Source: Paenibacillus sp. JQZ6Y-1 (GTDB lineage Bacteria > Bacillota > Bacilli > Paenibacillales > Paenibacillaceae). Taken from it: a stretch of DNA of 64,000 nt. The DNA is taken from assembly GCF_040719145.1 (NCBI RefSeq), contig NZ_JBFDUZ010000006.1, positions 1 through 64,000 of the forward strand, read 5' to 3'. The notes under the pieces were generated by a model that saw only the letters and a list, made by a program, of their open reading frames with translations, was not told the origin of the DNA and did no database searches. The position numbers and the translations under genes were made by a program. How positions within the stretch are numbered: position 1 is the stretch's first letter; the number at the start of each line of letters is the position of its first letter. Of the stretch, positions 36,447 to 44,557 are shown piece by piece.

Positions 36447-36791
36447 TCAGGCTTTATGCTGAGCGATAACCAATACTTTATTTTTGTCGAGCTCTTCTTC
36501 GTAGAAATCAGCTTCTTCCTTGGTAAAGCCTAAGGAAGTCATTTTGGAGCGAAGTTCGTCCCCACGGGAGCGGAACAGATTCGCGAGAGAATCAAATGCG
36601 CCTTCTTCCTTGATGCCAATTTCTTGTGCATCGGCGGTTTCAGCGATTTTTTCGGTACGGTCCTTTTGATGAGCCAATACATAGACTTCTTCAAATCCGT
36701 AGCCTGTGCTGCGCAGTTCTTTTACTACTTCTACTGCTTGCAATCCATTTTCCACAACTTTTGCATAAGGTTTTGCGTTCGTAGATGACAT
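36447..36791 (-). CDS. General stress protein 17M-like (YflT family)
   Basis: A 114-residue soluble protein of the YflT/heat-induced stress protein family: KVVENGLQAVEVVKELRSTGYGFEEVYVLAH, in pieces, then IAETADAQEIGIKEE and an acidic helical tail with LDKNKVLVIA. It has a very good SigB promoter about 55 bases upstream of its ATG, as in Bacillus, where the family is SigB-controlled. Function unknown. Confidence 0.87.
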   Translation of the reverse strand: MSSTNAKPYAKVVENGLQAVEVVKELRSTGYGFEEVYVLAHQKDRTEKIAETADAQEIGIKEEGAFDSLANLFRSRGDELRSKMTSLGFTKEEADFYEEELDKNKVLVIAQHKA

Positions 36792-36844
36792 AATCTTCGT
36801 TCACCAGCCCTTTTTAAGTTACTTAAAATGGTCATTCAGTATAT

Positions 36845-36869
36845 TAACCCGATTCCAATCATCCGAAAC
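36845..36869 (-). promoter_or_regulatory. SigB-like promoter of the YflT-type gene
   Basis: On the minus strand GTTTCG (36864-36869) and GGGTTA (36845-36850) are 13 bp apart. This closely resembles the rsbV promoter motif (GTTTCA and GGGTTA). Confidence 0.75.
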
Positions 36870-36933
36870 ACATATTTCGTCGAAATTTGTACAATTATCT
36901 TATTCTTCAGCAAACAACAGGTATAGCAGCCCG

Positions 36934-37509
36934 TTATTGAGATAATGTATCAAAAATGTCTGCACTTACAATGTCTCCGGTATTCGGATCGGTAAATACC
37001 TTAAAGGCATAAAATTCATTGTTATAGCCTTGGCCATCCTCAGCGGTAAACTGCGGCTCTCCAAGTGCATGTGTAATATCTTGTTTGTTCAGCGCAATAC
37101 GCTGTCCATCCAGTTCAATGGAACCTGCTTGTACCGGCACACTAATATAATAGATCAGACCATCGCGCATACCTACAGTCACATGATCGTAGCGGTATTC
37201 GGTATAGCCGCTTACGTCCTCTGCAATGTGAGCTGGCTTACCAAGCTTACGGATCACATCCGCCTTAGTATCTTCCAGTGATACACCATTCAGTGTACTG
37301 TACGTATAGTTGTGGTCCTCCTCATATACGGCATTCGATACAGTTGGCATAGAAGCCTGTGCAGTCGTAATACCGGTGTCGTCCGGTGTGGATGAAGCAT
37401 ATTGAGCGGTCTGTACAGTCGCAACCGGCTGTACGGAAGCAGCAGATACTTGATCATAACCGGCGTCAGGGGACAATATTCCAGCGAGTAGCATCATGAG
37501 AGTAATCAT
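36934..37509 (-). CDS. Secreted protein with two BamE-like repeats
   Basis: A 191-residue protein with a short N-terminal signal-like segment (MITLMMLLAGILS) and two similar lobes: SLEDTKADVIRKLGKPAH... and ALNKQDITHALGEPQF.... Each has the pattern of a small beta-alpha lobe as in SmpA/BamE or DUF4309 domains. AGGGTGAG precedes the ATG. It is presumably extracytoplasmic; function unknown. Confidence 0.7.
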   Translation of the reverse strand: MITLMMLLAGILSPDAGYDQVSAASVQPVATVQTAQYASSTPDDTGITTAQASMPTVSNAVYEEDHNYTYSTLNGVSLEDTKADVIRKLGKPAHIAEDVSGYTEYRYDHVTVGMRDGLIYYISVPVQAGSIELDGQRIALNKQDITHALGEPQFTAEDGQGYNNEFYAFKVFTDPNTGDIVSADIFDTLSQ

Positions 37510-37728
37510 CGTCTCACCCTTTCTTCGGCTTGCTTCTGTGAAGCGTTCTATCTACATCATAAACGATACAAACGCTTGCTTGGTTACCAGTTTGTCTATT
37601 CGGGGTTACAGGTCTGTTGCATCTATAATTCAACCGGCAAAGCGTAGTCATCTAAAGAAGGTTCGCTCTGCCGGTTAAATACAACATGAAGGTTTCAATC
37701 AATTAATAATAGAGACAATCCGTGTGAC

Positions 37729-38253
37729 TTAACGAGATTGCGCTTTGCGCAGACGTTGCCATACGTTGGCGATAATATCGACAGTGTTTACCCATGCGCC
37801 AGATTTACCATACGTAGCAGCATACGATTGCAGCGTGCGATCTTCCGGTGTGGACGCTTTTACTACGCCATGTGCGTTGCTTGCATGCTCGTGTGTATCA
37901 CCAGTAGCGAATTTCACTTTTTCAAAAAAGCCTGCGGATACTTCTTTTGTTTTGAGCGTCAGATCCTTGACGGTTTCTGTTACTTCGCTGAGTACAATAC
38001 CCAGATTGTTGACGGAATCGACAACCGGATCAACCTGTTTCAGCTTGTGCTCAACGTTCGCCGTAATATCGTTGACGTTGCGGACGGTTTGTTTCACTTC
38101 ATAGGTGAGTTCTTCCACCGTTTTCTGGACATCCTTCAATGTGGCGGACACGTTATCCAGCGAATCTTTGGCTGCCAATAGAAGTTTAACCAAGAATACT
38201 ACAAGTACTGCGAATGCGATCGCGATAATCGCGACACTGATACTAATGATCAT
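37729..38253 (-). CDS. DUF948 family membrane protein (YtxG-like)
   Basis: A 174-residue protein with one N-terminal membrane helix (IISISVAIIAIAFAVLVVFLVKLLL), then a coiled-coil DUF948 region with repeated TVxxLTxxVK patterns and a variable tail. AAGGAGAGG lies 9 bases before this ATG and inside the longer alternative frame from 38274. YtxG and YtxH are SigB-dependent partners in Bacillus; here the YtxH-type gene is 12 kb away but also in the stress region. Confidence 0.85.
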   Translation of the reverse strand: MIISISVAIIAIAFAVLVVFLVKLLLAAKDSLDNVSATLKDVQKTVEELTYEVKQTVRNVNDITANVEHKLKQVDPVVDSVNNLGIVLSEVTETVKDLTLKTKEVSAGFFEKVKFATGDTHEHASNAHGVVKASTPEDRTLQSYAATYGKSGAWVNTVDIIANVWQRLRKAQSR

Positions 38254-38333
38254 AATGTCTGTCCTCTCCTTCAACGATAGAAATTTTCTGTCTTCGATGT
38301 ATTTCGTGATGCACCTTTATGTTACTCATACAC

Positions 38334-38359
38334 TACCCGCCAGATCAGGCACCGAAACA
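38334..38359 (-). promoter_or_regulatory. SigB-like promoter of the DUF948 gene
   Basis: On the minus strand GTTTCG (38354-38359) and GGGTAG (38334-38339) are 14 bp apart, about 80 bases before the gene. Confidence 0.7.
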
Positions 38360-38395
38360 AAAAACGACGGGATGGACGACGTTTTTGCTTGCTTG

Positions 38396-38420
38396 TTTCA
38401 AGCTGAAAATTCAAGGTTAA
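38396..38420 (+). promoter_or_regulatory. SigB-like promoter, rightward
   Basis: GTTTCA (38396-38401) and GGTTAA (38415-38420) are 13 bp apart. It is divergent from the SigB-like promoter at 38334-38359 and lies about 138 bases before the DUF1328 gene. The -10 has one mismatch in the GGG core, so this is less secure. Confidence 0.45.
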
Positions 38421-38557
38421 GTGACATTACGATCCGCTGACGGAACAAGGACAAAATGAACATATTTGCATATCAGATATGTTCATGATTGATTCCCGTT
38501 GGCTTATGGATAAGCGCCTACATACAGGCAATTCCACTGCGAAAGAAGGTGAAACTC

Positions 38558-38722
38558 ATGTTGAAATGGTCTATCATTTTTCTGATTGTTGCCATCGTAG
38601 CTGGCATCTTCGGTTTCTTCGGTATCGTGGAAGCAGCAGCGACTATTGCCAAAGTCTTGTTCTTCTTGTTCCTGATCCTGTTCGTGGTCAGCCTGTTTAC
38701 CGGACGTCGTCGAACCTATTAG
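38558..38722 (+). CDS. DUF1328 family small membrane protein (YtjA-like)
   Basis: A 54-residue protein with two hydrophobic helices, opening [20 protein letters not shown] and ending [10 protein letters not shown], which matches the DUF1328 family. GAAGGTG lies 7 bases before the ATG; the longer frame from 38489 lacks a site. Family members are stress-linked small membrane proteins of unknown role. Confidence 0.88.
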   Translation: MLKWSIIFLIVAIVAGIFGFFGIVEAAATIAKVLFFLFLILFVVSLFTGRRRTY

Positions 38723-38789
38723 ATGATAACGGTGCATCTTCCATTCATCGGAAGACAATAGCAGCGTGATACTTTCATACACGACAAAA

Positions 38790-38840
38790 AGCGAAAAAAG
38801 CAGGATGATTCCTTTACAGGATCATGTTGCTTTTTTCGCT
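38790..38840. terminator. Bidirectional terminator between convergent genes
   Basis: AGCGAAAAAAGCA with ATGAT/ATCAT pairs with TTGCTTTTTTCGCT. A and T runs are inside the stem, so it can act on both strands for the convergent genes at 38722 and 38854. Confidence 0.75.
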
Positions 38841-38853
38841 TGCTGTCTGTCTG

Positions 38854-39492
38854 CTATCTCCATAATAAACGAGGCAATGTGAATAAATCCAGTTTAAATG
38901 TTACCGTGAGTTGCTGATCACCAAATTGTAGGTCGCTCACTTCCACAATCGCCGGTACATATTTGTTTAATGAAATGGAAATCGGCTGCAAATGCGGCCA
39001 ATTGAATGCACCGTGCTTGACGGTGGTATGGGTATGTGTCAATACTAGCGCATTGCCCTGACGCTCCGCATCAAAATCCAGCAATGCCCCAAATGGTATC
39101 CCCCATAGACTACCTCGTACATCCGCCTGTACGACATTGCCTTTCCAGCTAAAATCCGCACCTGTTATCGTAATGCCTGCCGGAAAACGTGCAGCACGCT
39201 CCATTAGTTCCTCGCGTGCCAAATCATTAAATTCCGCTGGTGATAAGGTAATCTCCGGTTTCTTTTGCTTGACCATCTCGATAATCTTCGCCTTCATATC
39301 CAGACCGGTATATGCCAAGCCTGGCTGACGCTGCGGGGCAATCATCCATGACAACAGCGCAACGCTGCCGCCGAATATCAGAATCAGCACCAGCAGTACG
39401 ATCAGCCAGCGCCGTCGGTTCCGTTGTTTACGGGAAGAATCGGAAGATTGCTGCTGAGATGGTGATGAATCAAGTTGCGATGACGGGTTCAA
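38854..39492 (-). CDS. YpmS/DUF2140-like anchored protein
   Basis: A 212-residue protein with a polar Ser/Gln-rich head, one membrane helix at about 28-50 (WLIVLLVLILIFGGSVALLSWM), and an extracytoplasmic beta-rich domain. The pattern recalls YpmS/DUF2140 proteins of Firmicutes. It lies upstream of the stress gene block and downstream of the CDF transporter. Function unknown. Confidence 0.65.
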   Translation of the reverse strand: MNPSSQLDSSPSQQQSSDSSRKQRNRRRWLIVLLVLILIFGGSVALLSWMIAPQRQPGLAYTGLDMKAKIIEMVKQKKPEITLSPAEFNDLAREELMERAARFPAGITITGADFSWKGNVVQADVRGSLWGIPFGALLDFDAERQGNALVLTHTHTTVKHGAFNWPHLQPISISLNKYVPAIVEVSDLQFGDQQLTVTFKLDLFTLPRLLWR

Positions 39493-39533
39493 CGTACGGC
39501 CTCCTTTTCGCCAAAAGGAGCCGGTATCCCCAA

Positions 39534-40406
39534 TCAGGTATCCTTCGGCTCCACGTGCACATGTACATAATGAATATTATGCACGTTCGCCATCTTCGCT
39601 TCAACCCGATCTGTAATCTCATGACTATCGCTTACGGACATTTCTGGTGCCACTTCGATCACTACATCGACTAGCACCTGACTGCCGTTCACGCGTGCTT
39701 TGATGTCCTTGATATGTTCTACCCCTTCAATCGAAGCAATCGTTTCGCGCAGCTCTGGCAATTCCTTTTCATCAAAACCATCGGTCAGTCGGTGCATCGA
39801 TTCCTGCAAAATATCCCATGCCGTTTTGCAGATTAGCAAGCCGACTACCAGCGCTGCTACCACATCCAGCCACGGCATGCCAAATTGTGAACCGATAATG
39901 CCAACGGCTGCGCCAATACTAACCATTGCATCTGACAAATTGTCCTTGGCTGCTGCCATCAATGCCTGACTGTTCGTCCGCTTCGCCAATGCCATATTGT
40001 AACGGTATACGCCGTACATGACAGCTGCACAAACTAGCGCTACTGCTGCCAGCCACGGCTCCGGCGCTTGTTCTCTACCGCCGAATAGTGAACCTACCGC
40101 GTCGATCAACACTTGAATACCGACCATTGCCATAATGAGGGACGCAATCAGTGCCGCCACCGTCTCTGCACGAAAATGCCCGTACGCATGATCCGAATCT
40201 GGCGGTTTACGCGCGATACGCAATCCGATCAATACAGCAATCGATGCTACAATATCGGTCAAATTATTCATTCCGTCCGCGCGCAATGCGCTCGACAGGA
40301 ACAAATAACCAAGAATCAATTTAAACGAGGATAGCACCAGATACGATACAATACTGAGCCATGCTCCACGTTCGCCTTCTTTCAGGTTTTGATACACATC
40401 AACCAT
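39534..40406 (-). CDS. Cation diffusion facilitator transporter
   Basis: A 290-residue CDF protein with six membrane segments and a C-terminal cytoplasmic ferredoxin-like domain. ADGMNNLTDIVAS (TM2) and AAKDNLSDAMVSIGAAVG (TM5) hold the Asp/Asn metal residues, and DHAYGHFRAETVAAL is the conserved loop. Members export zinc, manganese, cobalt or iron. The DGxxN and DNxxD sites leave the metal open. The start is followed upstream by a 38-bp tandem repeat region. Confidence 0.9.
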   Translation of the reverse strand: MVDVYQNLKEGERGAWLSIVSYLVLSSFKLILGYLFLSSALRADGMNNLTDIVASIAVLIGLRIARKPPDSDHAYGHFRAETVAALIASLIMAMVGIQVLIDAVGSLFGGREQAPEPWLAAVALVCAAVMYGVYRYNMALAKRTNSQALMAAAKDNLSDAMVSIGAAVGIIGSQFGMPWLDVVAALVVGLLICKTAWDILQESMHRLTDGFDEKELPELRETIASIEGVEHIKDIKARVNGSQVLVDVVIEVAPEMSVSDSHEITDRVEAKMANVHNIHYVHVHVEPKDT

Positions 40407-40501
40407 TGGTTCTGAATCCTCCCACTATTGGAGTCTGCCAAATGGCTGACTTCCGCTTTCGTCTGTTCATCTTAACAAACGATTTTGTTGTGGGTCTAGA
40501 G

Positions 40502-40615
40502 AAACGTTGTAGGGGTGGGCAAACCTTTTAGCCTGTGACAAATGTTGTAGTGCCGGGCAAATCATGTATGCCTGATGAAACGTTGTAAGGGTAAGTCAAC
40601 AGTTTTGCCTGCCTG
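40502..40615. repeat. Three tandem 38-bp degenerate repeats
   Basis: Units 40502-40539, 40540-40577 and 40578-40615 each begin AAAyGTTGTA and end with GCCTG plus a few bases, with exactly 38 bases per unit and no spacer. They lie about 95 bases upstream of the CDF gene start on the minus strand. Either a minisatellite or a set of protein-binding sites. Confidence 0.7.
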
Positions 40616-40759
40616 CAATATATGCAGTTTGTTCAATATAGTAAATATGTAGAGGAATAGACAGGTACGTTTGGATGTCTACATCTATATCTACATCTGT
40701 CTCTATACCTGTATCTTTATCTGTATCTACTGTACCCTGTTCCTTTTGCTTAGAATGAC

Positions 40760-40810
40760 AAAAAAGCCTGCGGATCGGCGGATAGAAGTATCCGTTGATC
40801 CACAGGCTTG
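40760..40810 (-). terminator. Terminator of the ABC-F gene
   Basis: On the minus strand AAGCCTGTGGATC pairs with GATCCGCAGGCTT, with an inner GGATA/TATCC stem, followed by a T run. It lies about 30 bases after the ABC-F stop. Confidence 0.88.
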
Positions 40811-40840
40811 AATATACTCAAAGATACAATGATCCGGTGA

Positions 40841-42466
40841 TTATACTTGTACCGGATACATTTTGTTGCGCATTTCTTGAATTTCTTTGCTTTCCAGATA
40901 TTCATCATAGCTCATCATACGGTCGATCACGCCGTTTGGTGTAATTTCGATGATGCGGTTAGCGATTGTTTGTACGAACTGATGGTCATGAGATGTGAGC
41001 AGAATCGTACCATCAAAGTCGATCAGACCGTTGTTCAGCGCTGTAATCGATTCGAGATCCAAGTGGTTCGTCGGCTCGTCCAGCAGCAATACGTTACCGC
41101 CCATCAACATCATACGGGACAGCATGCAGCGAACTTTCTCGCCCCCGGACAGTACGCTTGCTTTTTTCAAAGCTTCGTCGCCGGAGAACAGCATGCGACC
41201 GAGGAATCCGCGCAGGAACGATTCATCCGGGTCTTTGGAGTATTCGCGCAGCCAGTCAACCAGCGTCACGTCCACACCATCAAAGTAAGCAGAGTTATCA
41301 TTCGGGAAATACGCTTGTGATGTTGTTACACCCCATTGGTATGTTCCTGCATCCGGCTCTACTTCGCCCATCAGGATTTGGAAAAGCGCTGTTTTCACGT
41401 TGCCGTTTGGACCGACCAGAGCGATTTTGTCGCCTTTGTTCACGGTCAGGGTCAGGTTGTCGATGACTTTTTCACCATCGATCGTTTTGGTCAGACCGTC
41501 GATCAGCAGCAATTGTTTACCAGCTTCACGCTCGCCTTTGAAATTGATGAACGGATATTTACGGTTAGATGGACGAATGTCATCCAGCGTAATTTTGTCC
41601 AGCATTTTCTTACGGGACGTTGCTTGTTTGGACTTGGATTTGTTGGCACTAAAGCGTTGAATAAACGCTTGCAGTTCCTTCACCTTGTCTTCTTTTTTCT
41701 TGTTTTGCTCACGGCTCAGTTGCAGAGCCAATTGGCTGGACTCATACCAGAAGTCATAGTTACCCACATACATCTGGATTTTACCAAAGTCGATGTCCGC
41801 GATATGCGTACATACAGTGTTCAGGAAGTGACGGTCGTGACTGACTACGATAACAGTGCCGTCATACGATGCGAGGAAGTTTTCCAGCCAGTGAATGGAT
41901 TCGATGTCCAAGTGGTTGGTAGGCTCATCCAGCAGCAGGATGTTTGGATGACCAAACAATGCTTGTGCCAGCAGGACGCGTACTTTCTCGTTGCCGTTCA
42001 ATTCCTTCATCATTTTGTATTGCATTTCGTTGTCGATGCCCAGACCGTTCAGCATCTCAGCCGCTTCGGCTTCCGCTTCCCAACCGTTCATTTCGGCAAA
42101 TTCTGCTTCCAGTTCGCCGGCACGCATACCGTCTTCATCGCTGAAGTTTTCTTTCGCATACAGCGCGTCTTTTTCTTTCATAATATCGTACAGACGCTTG
42201 TGACCCATGATGACGGTCTCCAGCACTTGGAACTCATCGTATTCGGATTGGTTCTGTTTCAGAATCGCCATCCGCTCGCCCGGTGTGATATGCACTTCAC
42301 CTTCATTTTGCTCTACTTCGCCGGACAAAATTTTCAAAAAGGTCGATTTACCAGCGCCGTTAGCACCGATCAGACCGTAGCAGTTACCTGGTGTGAACTT
42401 AATATTTACATCTTCAAAAAGGGCGCGCTTACCATAACGCAGCGTGACACCTGAAGTACTTATCAT
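40841..42466 (-). CDS. ABC-F ATPase, YkpA/YbiT-like
   Basis: A 541-residue soluble protein with two ATPase domains and no membrane part. Domain 1 has an intact Walker A (GANGAGKST) but a weakened signature, LNGNEKVRV in place of LSGGE. Domain 2 has an altered Walker A, GPNGNVKTA, but a perfect signature, LSGGEKVRC. A charged linker with KSKQATSRKK lies between them. As I recall, Bacillus YkpA has similar asymmetric degeneration, so this is a family feature rather than decay. ABC-F proteins act on ribosomes; length and domain features do not suggest an antibiotic-resistance type. Confidence 0.87.
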   Translation of the reverse strand: MISTSGVTLRYGKRALFEDVNIKFTPGNCYGLIGANGAGKSTFLKILSGEVEQNEGEVHITPGERMAILKQNQSEYDEFQVLETVIMGHKRLYDIMKEKDALYAKENFSDEDGMRAGELEAEFAEMNGWEAEAEAAEMLNGLGIDNEMQYKMMKELNGNEKVRVLLAQALFGHPNILLLDEPTNHLDIESIHWLENFLASYDGTVIVVSHDRHFLNTVCTHIADIDFGKIQMYVGNYDFWYESSQLALQLSREQNKKKEDKVKELQAFIQRFSANKSKSKQATSRKKMLDKITLDDIRPSNRKYPFINFKGEREAGKQLLLIDGLTKTIDGEKVIDNLTLTVNKGDKIALVGPNGNVKTALFQILMGEVEPDAGTYQWGVTTSQAYFPNDNSAYFDGVDVTLVDWLREYSKDPDESFLRGFLGRMLFSGDEALKKASVLSGGEKVRCMLSRMMLMGGNVLLLDEPTNHLDLESITALNNGLIDFDGTILLTSHDHQFVQTIANRIIEITPNGVIDRMMSYDEYLESKEIQEMRNKMYPVQV

Positions 42467-42694
42467 GTATACAACCCATCCTTATCGTTTATAAAATGTT
42501 GTTTTGGTGAAAATGTCTGATTTCATAGGAAAAAGACAGTATTCGTTTTCACAAAACGACTGTTGGGATTAGTATACCATACAAGTTGGGGGAATCGTAG
42601 GCGTGGAGTGAATGTTTTGATGATTAAAATTTTGAAAGTTGGTTTTTGGGGGGCTGGGGTTTTGATGAGTGCTTGGTGGTGCAGCAATCGCTGC
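42467..42694. other. Upstream region of the ABC-F gene
   Basis: About 230 bases of AT-rich sequence between the ABC-F start and the hairpin element. No gene, RNA or clear promoter is apparent to me beyond general AT richness. Confidence 0.4.
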
Positions 42695-42801
42695 GGGAAA
42701 GGATTTGACCACGTCCTCCGGTGGAGCACAGGAATCTACGGAATGGGTGGGAAGGTAGATTCCTGTGCTCCAAGGTCGTCCTTTGGTCAAATTCCCTTCC
42801 C
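42695..42801. repeat. Long hairpin element, copy 2
   Basis: The inner stem is a perfect 17-bp pair (42723-42739 with 42755-42771). The outer stem GGGAAAGGATTTGACCA (42695-42711) pairs with 42784-42801. The internal-loop sequences TCCGGTGGAG and CTCCAAGGTCG and the apex GAATCTAC/GTAGATTC are shared with copy 1 at 21715-21825. The remaining stem bases differ but remain paired. Both copies are followed by TTCGCT. No coding frame lies inside. Confidence 0.8.
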
Positions 42802-42895
42802 TTCGCTTGGTGGGGTTAGGGGCATCTGAACCTCGAACCTCGAACCTTGAACGCCAAACCTTGAAAATCGGACGTCAAATCTCATACATTGGGCT

Positions 42896-42955
42896 TTCAA
42901 CTCAACTCAACTCAACTCAACTCAACTCAACTCAACTCAACTCAACTCAACTCAA
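42896..42955. repeat. CTCAA pentanucleotide microsatellite
   Basis: Eleven perfect copies of CTCAA (42901-42955), preceded by one TTCAA. Just upstream, 42828-42850 holds about three copies of a GAACCTC-type unit. The tract is not in a gene with a ribosome site, so it is probably not a phase-variable coding repeat. Confidence 0.85.
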
Positions 42956-43201
42956 ACAATGGTGGGTCGGTTATGCTTGAGGGTCAAGCTTTTTTATATA
43001 GGAGCAAATATTTGCTTCTATATAATATGTAGATATATGTGGATGTAGATATATCTGTTTGTTGTGTTTTGTATGGTGGAGAGTTGAGTATTGGATGTCT
43101 CTTTTGGAGCTACTTGTTGCGTTGGTAGTGCTTTAGGATTGAGGTGGTACTGCGCTTTCTTTTTTTCTGAAGGGTATGGTGTTGTAGTAGTGCAAGTCAT
43201 G

Positions 43202-43242
43202 AAAAAAAGCCTCTTCTTCGTATTGAGAAGAGGAGGCTTTTT
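43202..43242. terminator. Bidirectional hairpin terminator
   Basis: AAAAAGCCTCTTCTTC pairs with GAGAAGAGGAGGCTTTTT. A and T runs on both sides allow it to act either way; the minus-strand metallo-hydrolase gene ends about 65 bases to its right. Confidence 0.8.
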
Positions 43243-43307
43243 CACGACTTGTGGTGATTGTATGGGATGGTATCGTGGGATGAGTGAGTTATATGGGTTA
43301 TGGGCTG

Positions 43308-44414
43308 TTATAACGCATCGGCGCGGCAGGCGTCGGCGCGTTGTTCGGCTTCTTCATCTAGTAGACCGTGTACGATTAGGGTCTCGCCGTAGCCAAGGAC
43401 GCGAATGCGGTCTTGTTGGATATTTAGGCGGTCTCGTTCGGCTTCTAAACGATCAAGTGCTTCGCGCGCGGTGTCGTCGGCGAGCTTGAATGTTCCGTAA
43501 TGCATGGGCACCATGATCTCGGCGCATACGTCGCAGAAGGCGCGCAGTGCTTCTTCGGGGGTTGTATGCTGAGAGCTGCTGAACCATTCAGGATCGTAAG
43601 CACCGATAGGTAGCAATGCGACGTCAATGCGATGTCGTCGCCCAATATCGATAAAGCCGGGAAAGTATCCGCTATCTCCTGCAAAATATACGGTTGGCGG
43701 CACTGGGCGATGGATATATCCCATCTCTTCGCTCTTGCCGACCTCTGGGATTTTGGGACGTGGATGGGTAGGGTCCTGCTCGGTATTCCACACATTATGC
43801 GGTTCATCTGGCATCACCGGATGCTGTACAGGTTCCAATACATAGCCTCCCCAGTGGGATGTATTGGTATCCAGCAGTGTCCGCCGACTCCAATGCTGGG
43901 TCGGGACAAAGGTAATATTGGCATCGCCCATTCGGAACGTTTCCCACCACTTCATTTCATGGCAACGATGAAAACCTTTGCGTACCATTTTGGATTTTAA
44001 GCCTTGTGGCACCAAGATGGTAGTCGAACTGCGATACAGCTTGCGGATGGAATTGATATGCATATGATCGTAATGAGAATGCGAGATTAGGATGATGTCG
44101 ATTGGGGGAATATCCTCAATCGGAATCCCCGGCTGACCAATACGCTTTTGAAAAGCAAGACGTTGCGCCCATACCGGATCTGTCACGATATTCAGTCCCT
44201 CGTATTGGATAAAAAAGGTCGAGTGCCCGATCCATGTAATGGAAGCATCGTCGCGATTGGCATGCAGATAATCCATTTCCGGCTGATGATTGGGCACGAG
44301 GTAAGAGCGGTCACGAGTCGCCTTTTTGCGCCGATCCTCCCGCCACTGACGAAATTGCTTGAGCGTCTTGTCGATACTGACGTTGTCGATGTTATGATAA
44401 CGAGTTTTTGGCAT
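43308..44414 (-). CDS. MBL-fold hydrolase, NAPE-PLD/UlaG-like
   Basis: A 368-residue metallo-beta-lactamase-fold protein. SITWIGHSTFFIQYEG opens the fold, SHSHYDHMHINSI is the metal motif, and FAGDSGYFPGF and MPIHYGTF-like MVPMHYGTFKL carry later ligands. The family includes bacterial relatives of N-acyl-phosphatidylethanolamine phospholipase D. GGGAGGA lies 11 bases before this ATG and inside the longer frame from 44435. It follows the haem ABC transporter genes on the same strand, but a role in haem uptake is not implied. Confidence 0.82.
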   Translation of the reverse strand: MPKTRYHNIDNVSIDKTLKQFRQWREDRRKKATRDRSYLVPNHQPEMDYLHANRDDASITWIGHSTFFIQYEGLNIVTDPVWAQRLAFQKRIGQPGIPIEDIPPIDIILISHSHYDHMHINSIRKLYRSSTTILVPQGLKSKMVRKGFHRCHEMKWWETFRMGDANITFVPTQHWSRRTLLDTNTSHWGGYVLEPVQHPVMPDEPHNVWNTEQDPTHPRPKIPEVGKSEEMGYIHRPVPPTVYFAGDSGYFPGFIDIGRRHRIDVALLPIGAYDPEWFSSSQHTTPEEALRAFCDVCAEIMVPMHYGTFKLADDTAREALDRLEAERDRLNIQQDRIRVLGYGETLIVHGLLDEEAEQRADACRADAL

Positions 44415-44557
44415 ACAGATGCTGTCCTCCCGCATACGAAGTATAAGATGCCCGAATCCAAAGCAAATGCCAGGGCTGCGTCATCCACAGTACCCTGGCA
44501 TCGTTGGCAGCAGGCTTTCAACTGGGCTGGCTGTCTTTATTGGTATATTACCCGCTT

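Noticed and set aside
40502-40615. CRISPR array
   Set aside because: The three 38-bp units are directly adjacent with no unique spacers, and no cas genes are in the window.
40672-40735. Imperfect ATCTNT hexamer run downstream of the ABC-F gene
   Set aside because: The units are too irregular to be called a defined repeat; probably low-complexity sequence.
41336-42454. A 372-residue frame opposite the ABC-F gene
   Set aside because: It mirrors the codons of a highly conserved gene; Phe/Val/Gln-rich composition and lack of a ribosome site mark it as a shadow.
40841-42466. ABC-F gene as a pseudogene because of altered Walker A and signature motifs
   Set aside because: The frame is complete, the remaining motifs are perfect, and similar asymmetry is known to me in YkpA-type proteins.
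42896-42955. Phase-variable coding repeat
   Set aside because: The frame through the CTCAA tract has no ribosome site or recognisable protein around it.
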